Assembly (NCBI GenBank): GCA_041394605.1
Contig: JAWKHX010000005.1
Span: forward strand, 376,061-440,060
DNA from: UBA668 sp041394605
Lineage (GTDB): Bacteria; Actinomycetota; Acidimicrobiia; Acidimicrobiales; Ilumatobacteraceae
DNA: 64,000 nt
Reading direction: 5' to 3'
Positions 26,284-36,000 of this stretch are shown here, piece after piece (the stretch's first letter is position 1; every line of letters starts with the position of its first letter). The notes under the pieces were generated by a model. That model saw only the letters and a list, made by a program, of their open reading frames with translations. It searched no databases and had not been told where the DNA came from. The position numbers and the translations under genes are program-made.

Positions 26284-26320
26284 GAAAACGCAGGTGAGCG
26301 GCCCCGAAGGACCGCTCACC
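26284..26320 (-). terminator. Intrinsic terminator after tRNA-Arg
   Basis: GGTGAGCGG (26293-26301) and CCGCTCACC (26312-26320) form a perfect 9-bp stem; on the minus strand it is followed closely by TTTT (complement of 26285-26288). It lies 7 bases past the tRNA 3' end in the right orientation. Confidence 0.75.
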
Positions 26321-26326
26321 GCACGG

Positions 26327-26399
26327 CGCGCTCGAAGGGACTCGAACCCCTAACCTTTTGATCCGTAGTCAAATGCTCTATCCATTGAGCTACGAGCGC
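26327..26399 (-). tRNA. tRNA-Arg (anticodon ACG)
   Basis: A 73-base cloverleaf on the minus strand: acceptor GCGCTCG/CGAGCGC, D-arm AGCTCAATGGATAGAGC, anticodon arm TTTGA-CTACGGA-TCAAA giving ACG, and T-arm with GGTTCGAGTCC. The 3' CCA is not encoded. ACG is read as ICG after A34 deamination and decodes CGU/CGC/CGA. An intrinsic terminator follows. Confidence 0.96.
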
Positions 26400-26449
26400 T
26401 TGCGGGTGCCGAGTCTAGAGGCGCCGCCGCACATCGGCTACCCGATTCG

Positions 26450-27079
26450 TCACAGGCGGGCATCCAGCACGGGGACGGCGCCGTGCAGGTCGTCCAGCGC
26501 CGGGCGGCGGCCCATGGCACCCATCAGCAGGCTCTGACCGGGGCCGGTGATCTCCGCGCCGTCACCCCATGTCCAGTCCATGTCCTCCGCTACCAGGCGC
26601 AGACCTTGCAGGCGCTTGCGTGGCAGGAACGTGCCACGGTCGCGGCCGGACGTGACGAACTCCAAGGCCGCCCGCACCGCGTCGTGTGGCACCACCCGGC
26701 GAATGCCCAAAGGGCGGCGGATGTCGTCGCCGTGCACGATCACATCGGTGAGCGGCGCCACCAAGCCCACGGGAGGGTGCTTGGTGTTGTGCGCGTTGGC
26801 CCGCATGGACGCGGTGATCTCGTGGATCGGCCGGCGCACCAACTCCTTCGTCAGCACGTCCACCGCCCGGGGGAACGAACCCCTGGCCCGCAGCACCCGC
26901 CACATGAACGCCGGGGTGGACACACTCCACAGGAACGTCAGATGGGCGGCCACATGGTGCACCGTCCACCCATGGCACAACGACGGGGTCTCGAGCTGTG
27001 CAGGCGTGAGCGTCTCCAAGAGGCCCGCGAGTGCCTCACGTTCGACCGCCACCGCCGCGGCGATCTGTTCCTGTTCCAC
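26450..27079 (-). CDS. MDMPI/DinB-like maleylpyruvate isomerase family protein (209 aa)
   Basis: Opens with a helical DinB-like N-domain containing LCHGWTVHHVAAHLTFLW, and later DVIVHGDDIRRPLG. These His residues match the metal site of the mycothiol-dependent maleylpyruvate isomerase (MDMPI_N / TIGR03083) family. Family members use mycothiol or bacillithiol in isomerase or transferase reactions, and most are uncharacterised. GTG start 27079. First of three paralogues in the window (see 44038 and 58582). Confidence 0.82.
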   Translation of the reverse strand: MEQEQIAAAVAVEREALAGLLETLTPAQLETPSLCHGWTVHHVAAHLTFLWSVSTPAFMWRVLRARGSFPRAVDVLTKELVRRPIHEITASMRANAHNTKHPPVGLVAPLTDVIVHGDDIRRPLGIRRVVPHDAVRAALEFVTSGRDRGTFLPRKRLQGLRLVAEDMDWTWGDGAEITGPGQSLLMGAMGRRPALDDLHGAVPVLDARL

Positions 27080-27106
27080 CGGAACCTCCCTGGGTTCGGC
27101 GCAACC

Positions 27107-28573
27107 CTACAGCGCCCAGGGTCCCCAGCCGCCTGCCCGGTTGTAGAGGGCGAGGGCGGCGTAGGCGTTCAACATCGGGTCGAACAGCTGCTGGGCGGAC
27201 GTGACGCCCAAGCCGGCCAGCCAACCCTTGTGCACGTTGAAGTAGATCTGGAACAGGCCGTAGCAGCAGTAGTTCTTCGCCGTCGGCACCAGGTTGCTCT
27301 CCCGGGTGGCGATGCGCACGGCCTCGTCCTCGAGATCGTCGGGCCACACCTGCCGGATGATGGCCTCCACCTCGGCCCGCGTGTAGTTGGTCTTGGTGGG
27401 AACCGTGGTGGGGGCAGCCGTGGTGGTGGTGGGCTTGGCCGTGGTGGTGGGCGCCTGCGTGGTGGGCGCGGCGGTGGTGGGCACCGCGGTGGTGGGTGCG
27501 GAGGCGTTGGCCGGCAGGCAGACGGTCTGGCCGGGGAACAACGGCGAGGCCGCGGTCGCCTTGTTGATGGCGTACAGGTCGGTGACCTTCACGCTCACCT
27601 TCTGGGCGATGAAGATCCAGTAGTCGCCGTTCACCACCGTGTAGGTCTTGGCGCACGCCGGTGCAGCCTCGGCGGTCTCCACCTGCGCCGGCTGGGTGGC
27701 CGACGGCGGTGCGGCTGCGGTGGTGGCGGGCGTTGCCGTGGTGACGGGGGCTGCCGTGGTGGCGGGTGCATTGCTGGCTGTGGCGCCGCCGGACTGCGAG
27801 GCAGCGGTGGCCGGGGCGGCCTGACCACTGGTGGCGACGGCCCCATCTCCAGCAGCCTCAGAGGGCGCGGCGGGATCGACCGCATCACCGGAACCCGGGG
27901 CGGTGCCCGTGGCGATGGTGGCCGGCTGCTCCGGGGCCGGCGCAGTGGAGGCGGAGTCCGAGCCGGAGCGCAGGCCCAACGCCACCGGGATGCACAGGGC
28001 GATCACCAACGCCAGCGTGCCGACACGGCGCAGCAGAGGGTCCACCTGCTGCAGCCCACCGGACAGCGCGGTCCGGGCGCTGGCACGGGTGACGGGCACC
28101 GTGGCGGGCGCCTCGGTGACCCGCGGAAGGCTGCCGGTGTGCTGGCGAGAACCGGCGGGGCGGGGCGGTGCCGCCGGGCGGCGGACACTGGGCCGGGCGA
28201 CCTGTGCGGTGTCGCCCGTGCGGGGCACCTTGCGCACGGCGGGGCCGGTGGGGCGCGGTACAGAGTGCACCGGGGCCGGGCGCAACTGGAAGCCGTTGTC
28301 GCTGGCGGGGGCTACCTCGTCGAACTCGTCGTCCAGATCGTCGAACAGGGTGTGGTCGTACACCCGGGGCTGGGGGGCCGGAGCAGGCTGCTCGGCGCCG
28401 AAGTCCCACTCGTCGTGGTGGCGATGAAGGGCCTGGCCGATCTTCGGCAGGGCCTGGGTGATCTTCGGGATCGACTGGGTGATGCGCCCGAGGCGCGACG
28501 TGGGCTCGTCCTTCCAGAACCCGTAGTCGTCCTCGGCCGGCTCGCCGGACCAGTTGTCGAACTGCTCGCGCAT
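27107..28573 (-). CDS. Membrane-anchored LysM and lytic-transglycosylase-like cell-wall protein (488 aa)
   Basis: The N-terminal cytosolic region is acidic and then Pro/Arg rich. One TM (LALVIALCIPVALGL, about residues 185-205) is followed by a long Ala/Thr/Pro linker, a LysM domain (KTYTVVNGDYWIFIAQK...LFPGQTVCLP pattern, about 310-355), a Thr-rich linker, and a C-terminal SLT/lysozyme-like domain with ATRESNLVPTAKN, YGLFQIYF and the closing YNRAGGWGPW. The Glu in TRESN is the expected catalytic acid. It should cleave peptidoglycan glycan strands outside the membrane while anchored inside. Divergent from the giant-protein operon. Confidence 0.88.
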   Translation of the reverse strand: MREQFDNWSGEPAEDDYGFWKDEPTSRLGRITQSIPKITQALPKIGQALHRHHDEWDFGAEQPAPAPQPRVYDHTLFDDLDDEFDEVAPASDNGFQLRPAPVHSVPRPTGPAVRKVPRTGDTAQVARPSVRRPAAPPRPAGSRQHTGSLPRVTEAPATVPVTRASARTALSGGLQQVDPLLRRVGTLALVIALCIPVALGLRSGSDSASTAPAPEQPATIATGTAPGSGDAVDPAAPSEAAGDGAVATSGQAAPATAASQSGGATASNAPATTAAPVTTATPATTAAAPPSATQPAQVETAEAAPACAKTYTVVNGDYWIFIAQKVSVKVTDLYAINKATAASPLFPGQTVCLPANASAPTTAVPTTAAPTTQAPTTTAKPTTTTAAPTTVPTKTNYTRAEVEAIIRQVWPDDLEDEAVRIATRESNLVPTAKNYCCYGLFQIYFNVHKGWLAGLGVTSAQQLFDPMLNAYAALALYNRAGGWGPWAL

Positions 28574-28769
28574 GATCGCTCGTCACCCCTTTCGGACCCG
28601 CCTGGGCCGTTGGCCGTGAAAGATGACGATCTGTCTACACCGCTTGTCATGAAAACGCAACAGTGTGTCAGATGGATGACGACAAGTGGTGGATGGTCGG
28701 CGCCTCCGTCCACCACCCTCCGCGGTCGGTGTTAGGGTCCCCTTCCGTGGGCGTCCCGACGAGCGGCCC
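28574..28769. promoter_or_regulatory. Divergent intergenic region between cell-wall gene and giant-protein operon
   Basis: 196 bases, locally less GC-rich (TGAAAACGCAACAGTG near 28650). CTTGTCAT (28643-28650) and ATGACGACAAG (28677-28687) form an imperfect inverted repeat. TAGGGT about 35 bases before ATG 28770 could be a -10 for the rightward operon. Probable shared control region. Confidence 0.4.
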
Positions 28770-30086
28770 ATGAGCCGGCCAGGGGCGGCACGGCTCCTTG
28801 CGAGGGTGATCGTGTTCGCCGCACTGAGCGTGGCGATCTCCCTGGTTTTCGCCTGGGCCGCCGACCGTCTGCCGGCAGTCGCCTGGGTGGTGGGCCTGGC
28901 CGCACTGGCCATCCTCGGCTGGACCGTCTACCAGCTGTTGCGGTCCCCCCGGCCGCTGCAGGCCGCCCTACTCACCGGCGCCGCTGCCGTGCTGGCGATG
29001 GCGATGGCGGTCGTCATCGACAACCTCACCGAGCCGTCCACCGCTGCCGCCCGGCCCGACGACACGGCCACGGCGACGTCGGCCACGGCAGGCTCGTCAC
29101 CATCGGAAACCACCGCAGGCACCCCCGGCACCCCCGGCACCGCAGGGACCGACGCACCCACCACCGTCGCTGCCGGCACCGGGCGGCCCATCGGTCTCAC
29201 CGTGGCCAGCGACGGTGTGCTGGACCGCGTGACCATCGGGTTCGACGGTGACGCCCTCACGACGGCCGGCCCGGACGTGTGGCTGTTCTCCCTGGAGCGT
29301 CCCGGCGAGCCGGTGCATCTCACCCTCGGCGGGGGCGCCGTTGCCGTGGCGGAGCAACCCTTCGGCACCGACGTCACCGCCACCACCAACGGTACCGACC
29401 TCGCCGTGGAGGTCGCGCCCGCGGGCGGCGGGGCCTGGGCGGTGGTGCGCGGCGACGCTCGTGTTCCCGACCTCGGCCACCTGTCCGCGGACGGGGTGGT
29501 GGACACGTCGTCCGCCGGGCCGTTGGCCACCGAACTGGAAGCCGCGCTGGTTCGCATCGAACTGGCGGTGCCCGCGCTGCAGCCCGCCACGGCCGACTAT
29601 GTGATGTCGCTGGTGGGCCGGCAACTGCTGCCGGGCACCTTCGTACTCGACCGCCGCCCGCTGGACGACCCGTCGGCCGCCGCCACCCAGGTGGTGTTCG
29701 TGGTCGCTCCACCAACCCTGTCGCAGACCGGTGGCACGGACCCCACCACCGGCGTCTGGTTCACCGCCACCGGCCGCCGTTCGTGCTCCGCCGGTGCGTG
29801 CACCGCAGCGGACGACCTGGTGTTCCCCATCGACGCTGCGCTGGCCATCCTCGACCAACCCGACCAACTGGTGCTCAACCCCCTCCCGCCGGGCGACCAC
29901 CAGGGCGTCGCCACCACCTGCGCCGACGTCACCGGCGCGCCCGACGGCGGGCCCACCCCCGGCCCCACCTGCTGGCTGCCCGACGGGCGGCCGACCCTGC
30001 TCGAGCGACCCTCCGTGGGCGACCGGTTGGAACTGGTGGCCACCTCTGACGCTCCCGACCCCGAACGGATCCAACCACCGGAGTGA
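28770..30086 (+). CDS. Membrane protein with large outside beta-rich domain, unknown (438 aa)
   Basis: Three TM helices lie within the first 90 residues (about 12-33, 36-57 and 66-84). A Thr/Ala/Pro linker (to about 140) and a soluble C-terminal domain of about 295 residues follow, with one cysteine pair in RRSCSAGACTAAD. With three TMs the C-domain is predicted outside. No known domain recognised. ATG 28770 gives the first TM directly after a short basic start. Its stop is 3 bases before the 2152-aa gene, so the two products are likely made together and may interact in the membrane. Confidence 0.75.
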   Translation: MSRPGAARLLARVIVFAALSVAISLVFAWAADRLPAVAWVVGLAALAILGWTVYQLLRSPRPLQAALLTGAAAVLAMAMAVVIDNLTEPSTAAARPDDTATATSATAGSSPSETTAGTPGTPGTAGTDAPTTVAAGTGRPIGLTVASDGVLDRVTIGFDGDALTTAGPDVWLFSLERPGEPVHLTLGGGAVAVAEQPFGTDVTATTNGTDLAVEVAPAGGGAWAVVRGDARVPDLGHLSADGVVDTSSAGPLATELEAALVRIELAVPALQPATADYVMSLVGRQLLPGTFVLDRRPLDDPSAAATQVVFVVAPPTLSQTGGTDPTTGVWFTATGRRSCSAGACTAADDLVFPIDAALAILDQPDQLVLNPLPPGDHQGVATTCADVTGAPDGGPTPGPTCWLPDGRPTLLERPSVGDRLELVATSDAPDPERIQPPE

Positions 30087-30089
30087 CCC

Positions 30090-33000
30090 ATGCCTGCTGC
30101 ACCGGCCCCACCAGCCCCGAAGGTGGACCTCCCTCCCGGCGTTCTCCAGCCGAAGGCCCAGCCGCTGATCGACGCGGCGATGAAGTCCGGCGAGGCGATG
30201 GCCAACCAGGTGGAAGTGTGCAGCGAGTGCGAGAAGTGCCCGCAGTGCGCCCAACTGCACTGGGAGCAGATCCAGGTCGGCGAGGCGTCCAGCTACCTCG
30301 GCGCCCAGACGGAGAAGTTCTGGAAGGATCTGCAGAAGAGCTTCCAGGACGGGGCCGAGGCCTACGACCGGGCGATCCGCCGACCGGCATGGGACCGCTG
30401 GATCGGCGCCTCGTTCTGGTATCAATCCGCCAGCGCGCTGGTGAACAGCATGGCGGCGGACAACCCGTGGGTCTTCTCCGGCGTCGGCCTGGACCCGTCG
30501 AAGATCTCCTTCACGCCGCACCCCGGCTGGATCGAGGTGCCGCTGGGAACCGGCACCCGCTGCTGGGTTGCCGACGAGAGCCTGATCGGTCTCGCCCACC
30601 AGGCCGCCTCGGCCGCCGCCACCTACGAGGCCTACATGGCTGCGGTCGCCGACCTGAATGCGGCCTGCAACGAACTCAGCAACGCCGAGGCTGCGTACAA
30701 GGTGGCCGAGGCCACCTACGACGCCAAGATGCAGCAGTTGCGCGACTGGTTCGACGCCGAGGGGTCGAAGTTCGTCGACACGCTCAACGACCTGCGCGCC
30801 CGGTCGCGGCGGCTGGACGCTGCGCTCGCCGCGTGCCGCACGAAGTGTCAGCAGGACGTGGCCAAGGAGAGCGCCAACATTCTCGTGGCCGTGCTCTCCG
30901 GCCTGGGCGTGGTGGGCGTCACCCTCGGGTCGCTGCTGGTGGCCATCGGCCAACCCTTCGACAGCGGGTCGAACACGGCCATCGCGTCATCCGCCTCCAC
31001 CGCGGCGTCCACCACTGCGGCACCCACCAGCAGTTCGTCGGCCAGCACGTCGTCCACCTCCACGGTGGCGGCGGTGGAGGTGCCCGACATCGCTCCCGAC
31101 GACGTGATGATCGACATGTTCATGCGCGGCATGCACGGGGTGACGGCCTTCCCGGGTGTGGACTTCGCGCCGTTCCTGGGTGAGGGCGAGCAGACCAAGT
31201 TCGCGCTCACACCGGCGGAACCGCTGTTCCGCACGTCGTTCTACTCCGAGACGCTGGACGAACTGGGCATGTTCCCCGGCGTGCTCGGCCCGCCGATCAA
31301 CGTCACCGGCACGGCCGTGACCTCGCTGGACTTCGTGACCCCGCGGGCCGACCCCGTGAACGACATCTTCAACCGCTACGGCACCACGGGTGAGACGCTG
31401 TGGGCGCCGTTCGTGCCCTCCGGCACCCTGCCCGGCATGACCGCCTTCACCCTGCAGATGGACGGCAACGTCGCCGACCCGTCCTTCTGCGACGGCCGCG
31501 AGTTCCAGTTCGCGTTCAACATCTTCGACCCGGCCTACGGCGAGCCGTTCGCCGCCCTGCCGCAGTACCCGGCCGACTACTACGACGGCGGCAACTACTT
31601 CGCCTGGTTCGGCATGCGCGACTGCCAACTCGGCGGTGGCTTCAGCCAGGGCAGCACCCTCACCCCCACCGACGTCACCGGCGGCGCCTTCCTCTCCACC
31701 GACGGCACGGGCAGCACGCTGACGTTCTTCCTGCCCACCCCGCCCAGCGGGCCCGACGCCAGCGTCTACATGATCCTCTTCGAGTACCCGGGCACCACCT
31801 TCCAGCCGGACAACACCCGCTTCCAGTCGGTACCAGACATCCTCGGCCCAGCGACCTCGCTGTCCACCGCCATCGTCACCTCGGACTGCAACTTCACGCT
31901 CGCCCCCCAGTCCCCGCCGACCACCGCCACATCGGCCACCACCCCGGCCACGACGGCCACCCCTCCGTCGGTGACGAGTGGCGGCGGGGGCACCCCGTCC
32001 GGCGGCAGCGGCACCGACGGCACCGGGACGGGAACCGCCACCGGGACGGGCACCGGAGCCGGCACGGGCACGGCGGTGGCCGCCGACCCCGATGAGACCC
32101 GGCCCGGCGTGGTGACCGGCGGCGTGGCGTCGGCGGCCCTCGGTGGCACGGCACTGGCGGCCGCGTCGGGCGTGCAACGCCGCCGGCGCACCACGCCCGC
32201 CCGCCCGGGATCGTCCACGCCCGCGGGCTCGGCCCCTCCGCCGGGTGGCACCGACGCCGCGCCGCCCCCGGGCAGCCCCTCCGCGCCCACCGGCCCCACC
32301 GGCCCGGAGACGACCCTGCCGGGCGCCAAAGAGTTGGCCGACACCCAGGCCCGCCGCGCCGAGGCGGAACGGGCAGCCAACGAGCAGGCCGTCACCAACG
32401 CCCGCACCGAGATGCAGGAGGCCGAGCGTGCCTACCACTCCGCCGTTGCCAGCAGGGCCGCGCGCGAGGGCGCCGAAGCGAACGAGGGCTGGTTCGAGGA
32501 ACTCACCGACTGGTACTCCAACCGCAACAAGACCGAGGCGGCACTGCTGCAGCGGGCGTTCGAGACCGAGGAGCGGGCCCTGCGCGCCTACCGCGCCGCA
32601 GTCTCCCGCTACGTGACCGCTCGCCTGCTGCTGACCGCCAGCCAGGAACGGGCGAACGAGTTGTCGCGCATCGCCTCCGAGGTGAACGAGAACGCCGTGG
32701 GCGCCAGCAACTTCGAATCCATCGAGCGGGTGATCACCCTGCCGGAGAGCAGCCGGGAACGCATCTCCACCCTGGCCAACGCCCGCGCTCGCATGCGCAC
32801 CGCCCGCATCTTCCACGAGGCCATCGCCCTCGCCACCACGCGCATCAACCCGGGGTCGGGCACGGAGTCCACGCTGGTGAAGCAACTGGACTACCTGGCG
32901 TCGGGCATCAAGGACACCCGGCGGCAGCGCGAGTACCAGTACAACGAGAGCCAGGCCCACTACGACACACGCGAGTGGTTCCGCGACACCGAGCGCGACC

Positions 33001-36000
33001 TGAGGGTGGAGACCGCTGTAACCCTGGCAGAGCAGGGCACTGTGCTGGACCCGCGAGACGGCACGGTGCTGCGTGGCGAGGCCCTGCGCGCCCGCTTCGC
33101 CGCCGACCGCATCCAGTGGATGGCCGACTTCTTGGACCAGGCATCGTGGCGGCGCAACGACCCGCGCACGGCCCGCGCCTCGGAGCTGCGCCGCCACCTG
33201 AAGGAGGCCTACGCCACGCTCGACTACCTGGGCCACGGCACGGTGCCGATGCGCGAGTTCTTCTCCGCCGCAGCCCTCACCATCCGCCGCCGCCAGGACG
33301 AGGTGAACACCTGGTTCATCAAGGATTACCTCGGCCTGCCCACGCAGTCCACCGGCACCTGGTGGGACACCATCAAGGTGGGCTGGAACGTGAAGCTGGG
33401 CACCAGCGGCCGGGTGGCCGGCTTCGGCGAGCAGAACATCGACGTGGTGCGCCAGCGGATCTACACGATGAACCTGCAGGCCGACCACGCCGTCGACGCC
33501 CTGAAGACCGCCGCCGAGACACCGGACCCCGACGACCTGCCGGAGAACGTCCGCGATCTGCTGGAGACCTACGGGTACATCGAGGTGCGCGAGGACGGCA
33601 CCTCCGTCTACGTCATCCCCACCGCGGACTCGCTGGCACAGAGAGTGACCTCCATCGACCGGCCGGGCGCGAGCTGGCTGGACGTCGTGTCCGTCCAGAA
33701 CGCCGGCGAGATCCTCGTGTCGGTCGCCCTCCCGGAGCTGGCCTCGGCCCGGGTGGCCGCCATCGCGACACGTCTCGGCGTGTCCGTGCGGGCGGTGCGG
33801 GCGGCCACGATCCTCACCGACCAGGTGGCCGGACTGGCGACGGACGTGGCGTTCAACTACGCGCACAGCGAGCCCGGCAAGTTCAACCTGGCCTCCTCTG
33901 CGCTGGAGTCGCTGGCGATGAGCTGGGTCGGCACGCTGTCGCGCATGGGTTCCGACCTCGTGGTGGGGGCGGTGGGCAACCGCACCCTGGGTCGCCTCAT
34001 CACTGACGACGCCACCCGCAAGCAGGTGATCGGCACCATCAGCGAGCTGATGGGCGTGCCGGTGGACACGGTGCAGCAGATCGCGTTCAACGCCGCCAAG
34101 GGCCAGACGGTGACGTCGGACGACGTGCTGGCCGCACTGCTCGGCAGCGCGATGAACGCCGCCGGCGCGAGGGTCGGCAAGCGTGGGGCGGAGTCCATCG
34201 AGCACGCGCTGAGCCTGCTGCCTCGCGACCTGCGCGAACGCTCCATCGTCCTCGCCCCGAACGACGGCCTGCGTCACGCGATCGAGACCGACGCCCGGCT
34301 GAACGAGCGGGCGGAGCGCCGCTTCGACTCCGTGGTCGGCGACGGTGCGCTGGACCGGGGGACCGGCTCGCGCATCTTCGAAGCCCTGCGTCTGGGCGAC
34401 CTGACCTGGAGCGAACTGCAGCGGGTGTACACGATCCGTGGCTCGGAGATGGACACCGTGATGGACCAGGTGCGCCTGGACCGCGACCGCTTCGTGCGCT
34501 CCGTGGTGAGCGCCGCCCGGGTGCTGGCCACCGACATGATCAACCGCCACTACGACACCGAGACGGCCGCAGCCACCACCGCCGAGCGGCGCAGTGAACT
34601 GGCGTCGGAGCGCCAGGCCGAGCTGGCCAAGATCGCCGACCTGCAGTTCGAGACCCGGCTCAACGGCAGCTTCGCGTCCAAGGCGATGGAGGTCGCCGGC
34701 GAGTCGCGAGCCGCGCTCCTGGATCGTCTTCGCGGCGACGAGGCCACGATGCGGCGGGCCGGCGGGGAGGACGGGTTGGCCTCGCTCAGCGACGACCAGC
34801 TCCGTGACCTGGCGTTCGCCAAGCTGGAGTCCGAGTACCTCGACGCGTTCGGGAAGGCCGGCGACGTCATCCAGCCGGGGTCGGCGGGTGCCACCAGCGA
34901 CGTCGACCGCTCCTGGGCCTCCGAGTGGCTGCGCCGTGCAGCGAAGGCGATCGTGCAGGCGGAGATGACGCGGGCGCGGATGGACACCGAACTCGGGCCC
35001 ACCACGGCCTCGGCCTTCGACGTGAACGAATACAACAACGTCATGTCACGCATCAAGAGCGTGATCCTCCACCGCAGCGAGTTCGCCGGCCTTCCCGCCA
35101 CCACGGTGACCATCCGCCGGCCCGACGGCTCCACCGCGGACGTGTCGCTCAACCATGCGGACACCGTGGAGGCCAACTCGTTGGCCGCTGCGATGCTGCA
35201 CATGTCGTCGGAGCGGCGCGACCGCTTCCAGTCCAACATGCTCGGCTCGGCCCGCGGCGCCGCTCGCGACCGGCTGACCGCGATGTTCACGCACGCCCGC
35301 GACGAGCTGGCCAGCTCGGACTCCTTGCTCACCCGCTACACCCAGGAGGAGGCCGCCCGCAGCGGGACCTCCGCGGACGACCCGGACACCCAGCTGCGGG
35401 CTCGGGACCGCCTGTACGGCGAGCGGATGATGGAGCTGGACCGGATCGGCCTGGCCATCGACCGCGCCCCGGAGGGCAGCCGGGAGCGTGCCGAGCTGAT
35501 GGCGACCTGGGAGCGGCTGATGAACACGGCGCTGCGCGACGGCATCGAGACCTACTCGGACATGGCCAACCTGGACATCATCGTCAGCCGGATGCAGAGC
35601 ACCAAGAAGCCCGACGGTTCCAAGTACTCGCCCGAGGAGCTGATGCGCCTGCCCGAGTTCCGGCTCGGCGAGGGTGGCCTGCTCAGCCATGTGACCGAGC
35701 AGCAGGTTCGCTCCATGCTGAACGACCAGGTGCTGATGATCATGCACCACGTGGAGGCGTATCACCACGGGCACGAGTCCGCAGCGAAGGCCACCCGCTC
35801 CCTGGCCAAGTACGCCGAACGGGCGCTGCTGGCCCTGTCGCTGCTGGGCCAGTTCCATCCCGAAAACCCGGGCAGCTACAAGGACCTGTTCGCGGCCACC
35901 CGCGCCCTGCTGCGCGACAAGGACAACCCCCAGGCGTTGCTGCGCACGCTCGGCTCGCTCGGGCCGGGGCGCGGCGACCCGCACCAGAGCCTGCGCTGGT

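Noticed and set aside
24075..26399. Integrative element with att sites at tRNA-Arg
   Set aside because: No integrase, no repeated tRNA 3' end and no element boundaries could be seen inside the window.
30987..34550. 1187-codon open frame antisense to the giant gene
   Set aside because: Val/Gly/Arg/His-rich shadow of a GC-rich gene; no ribosome site or motif; the sense frame is continuous for 2152 codons.
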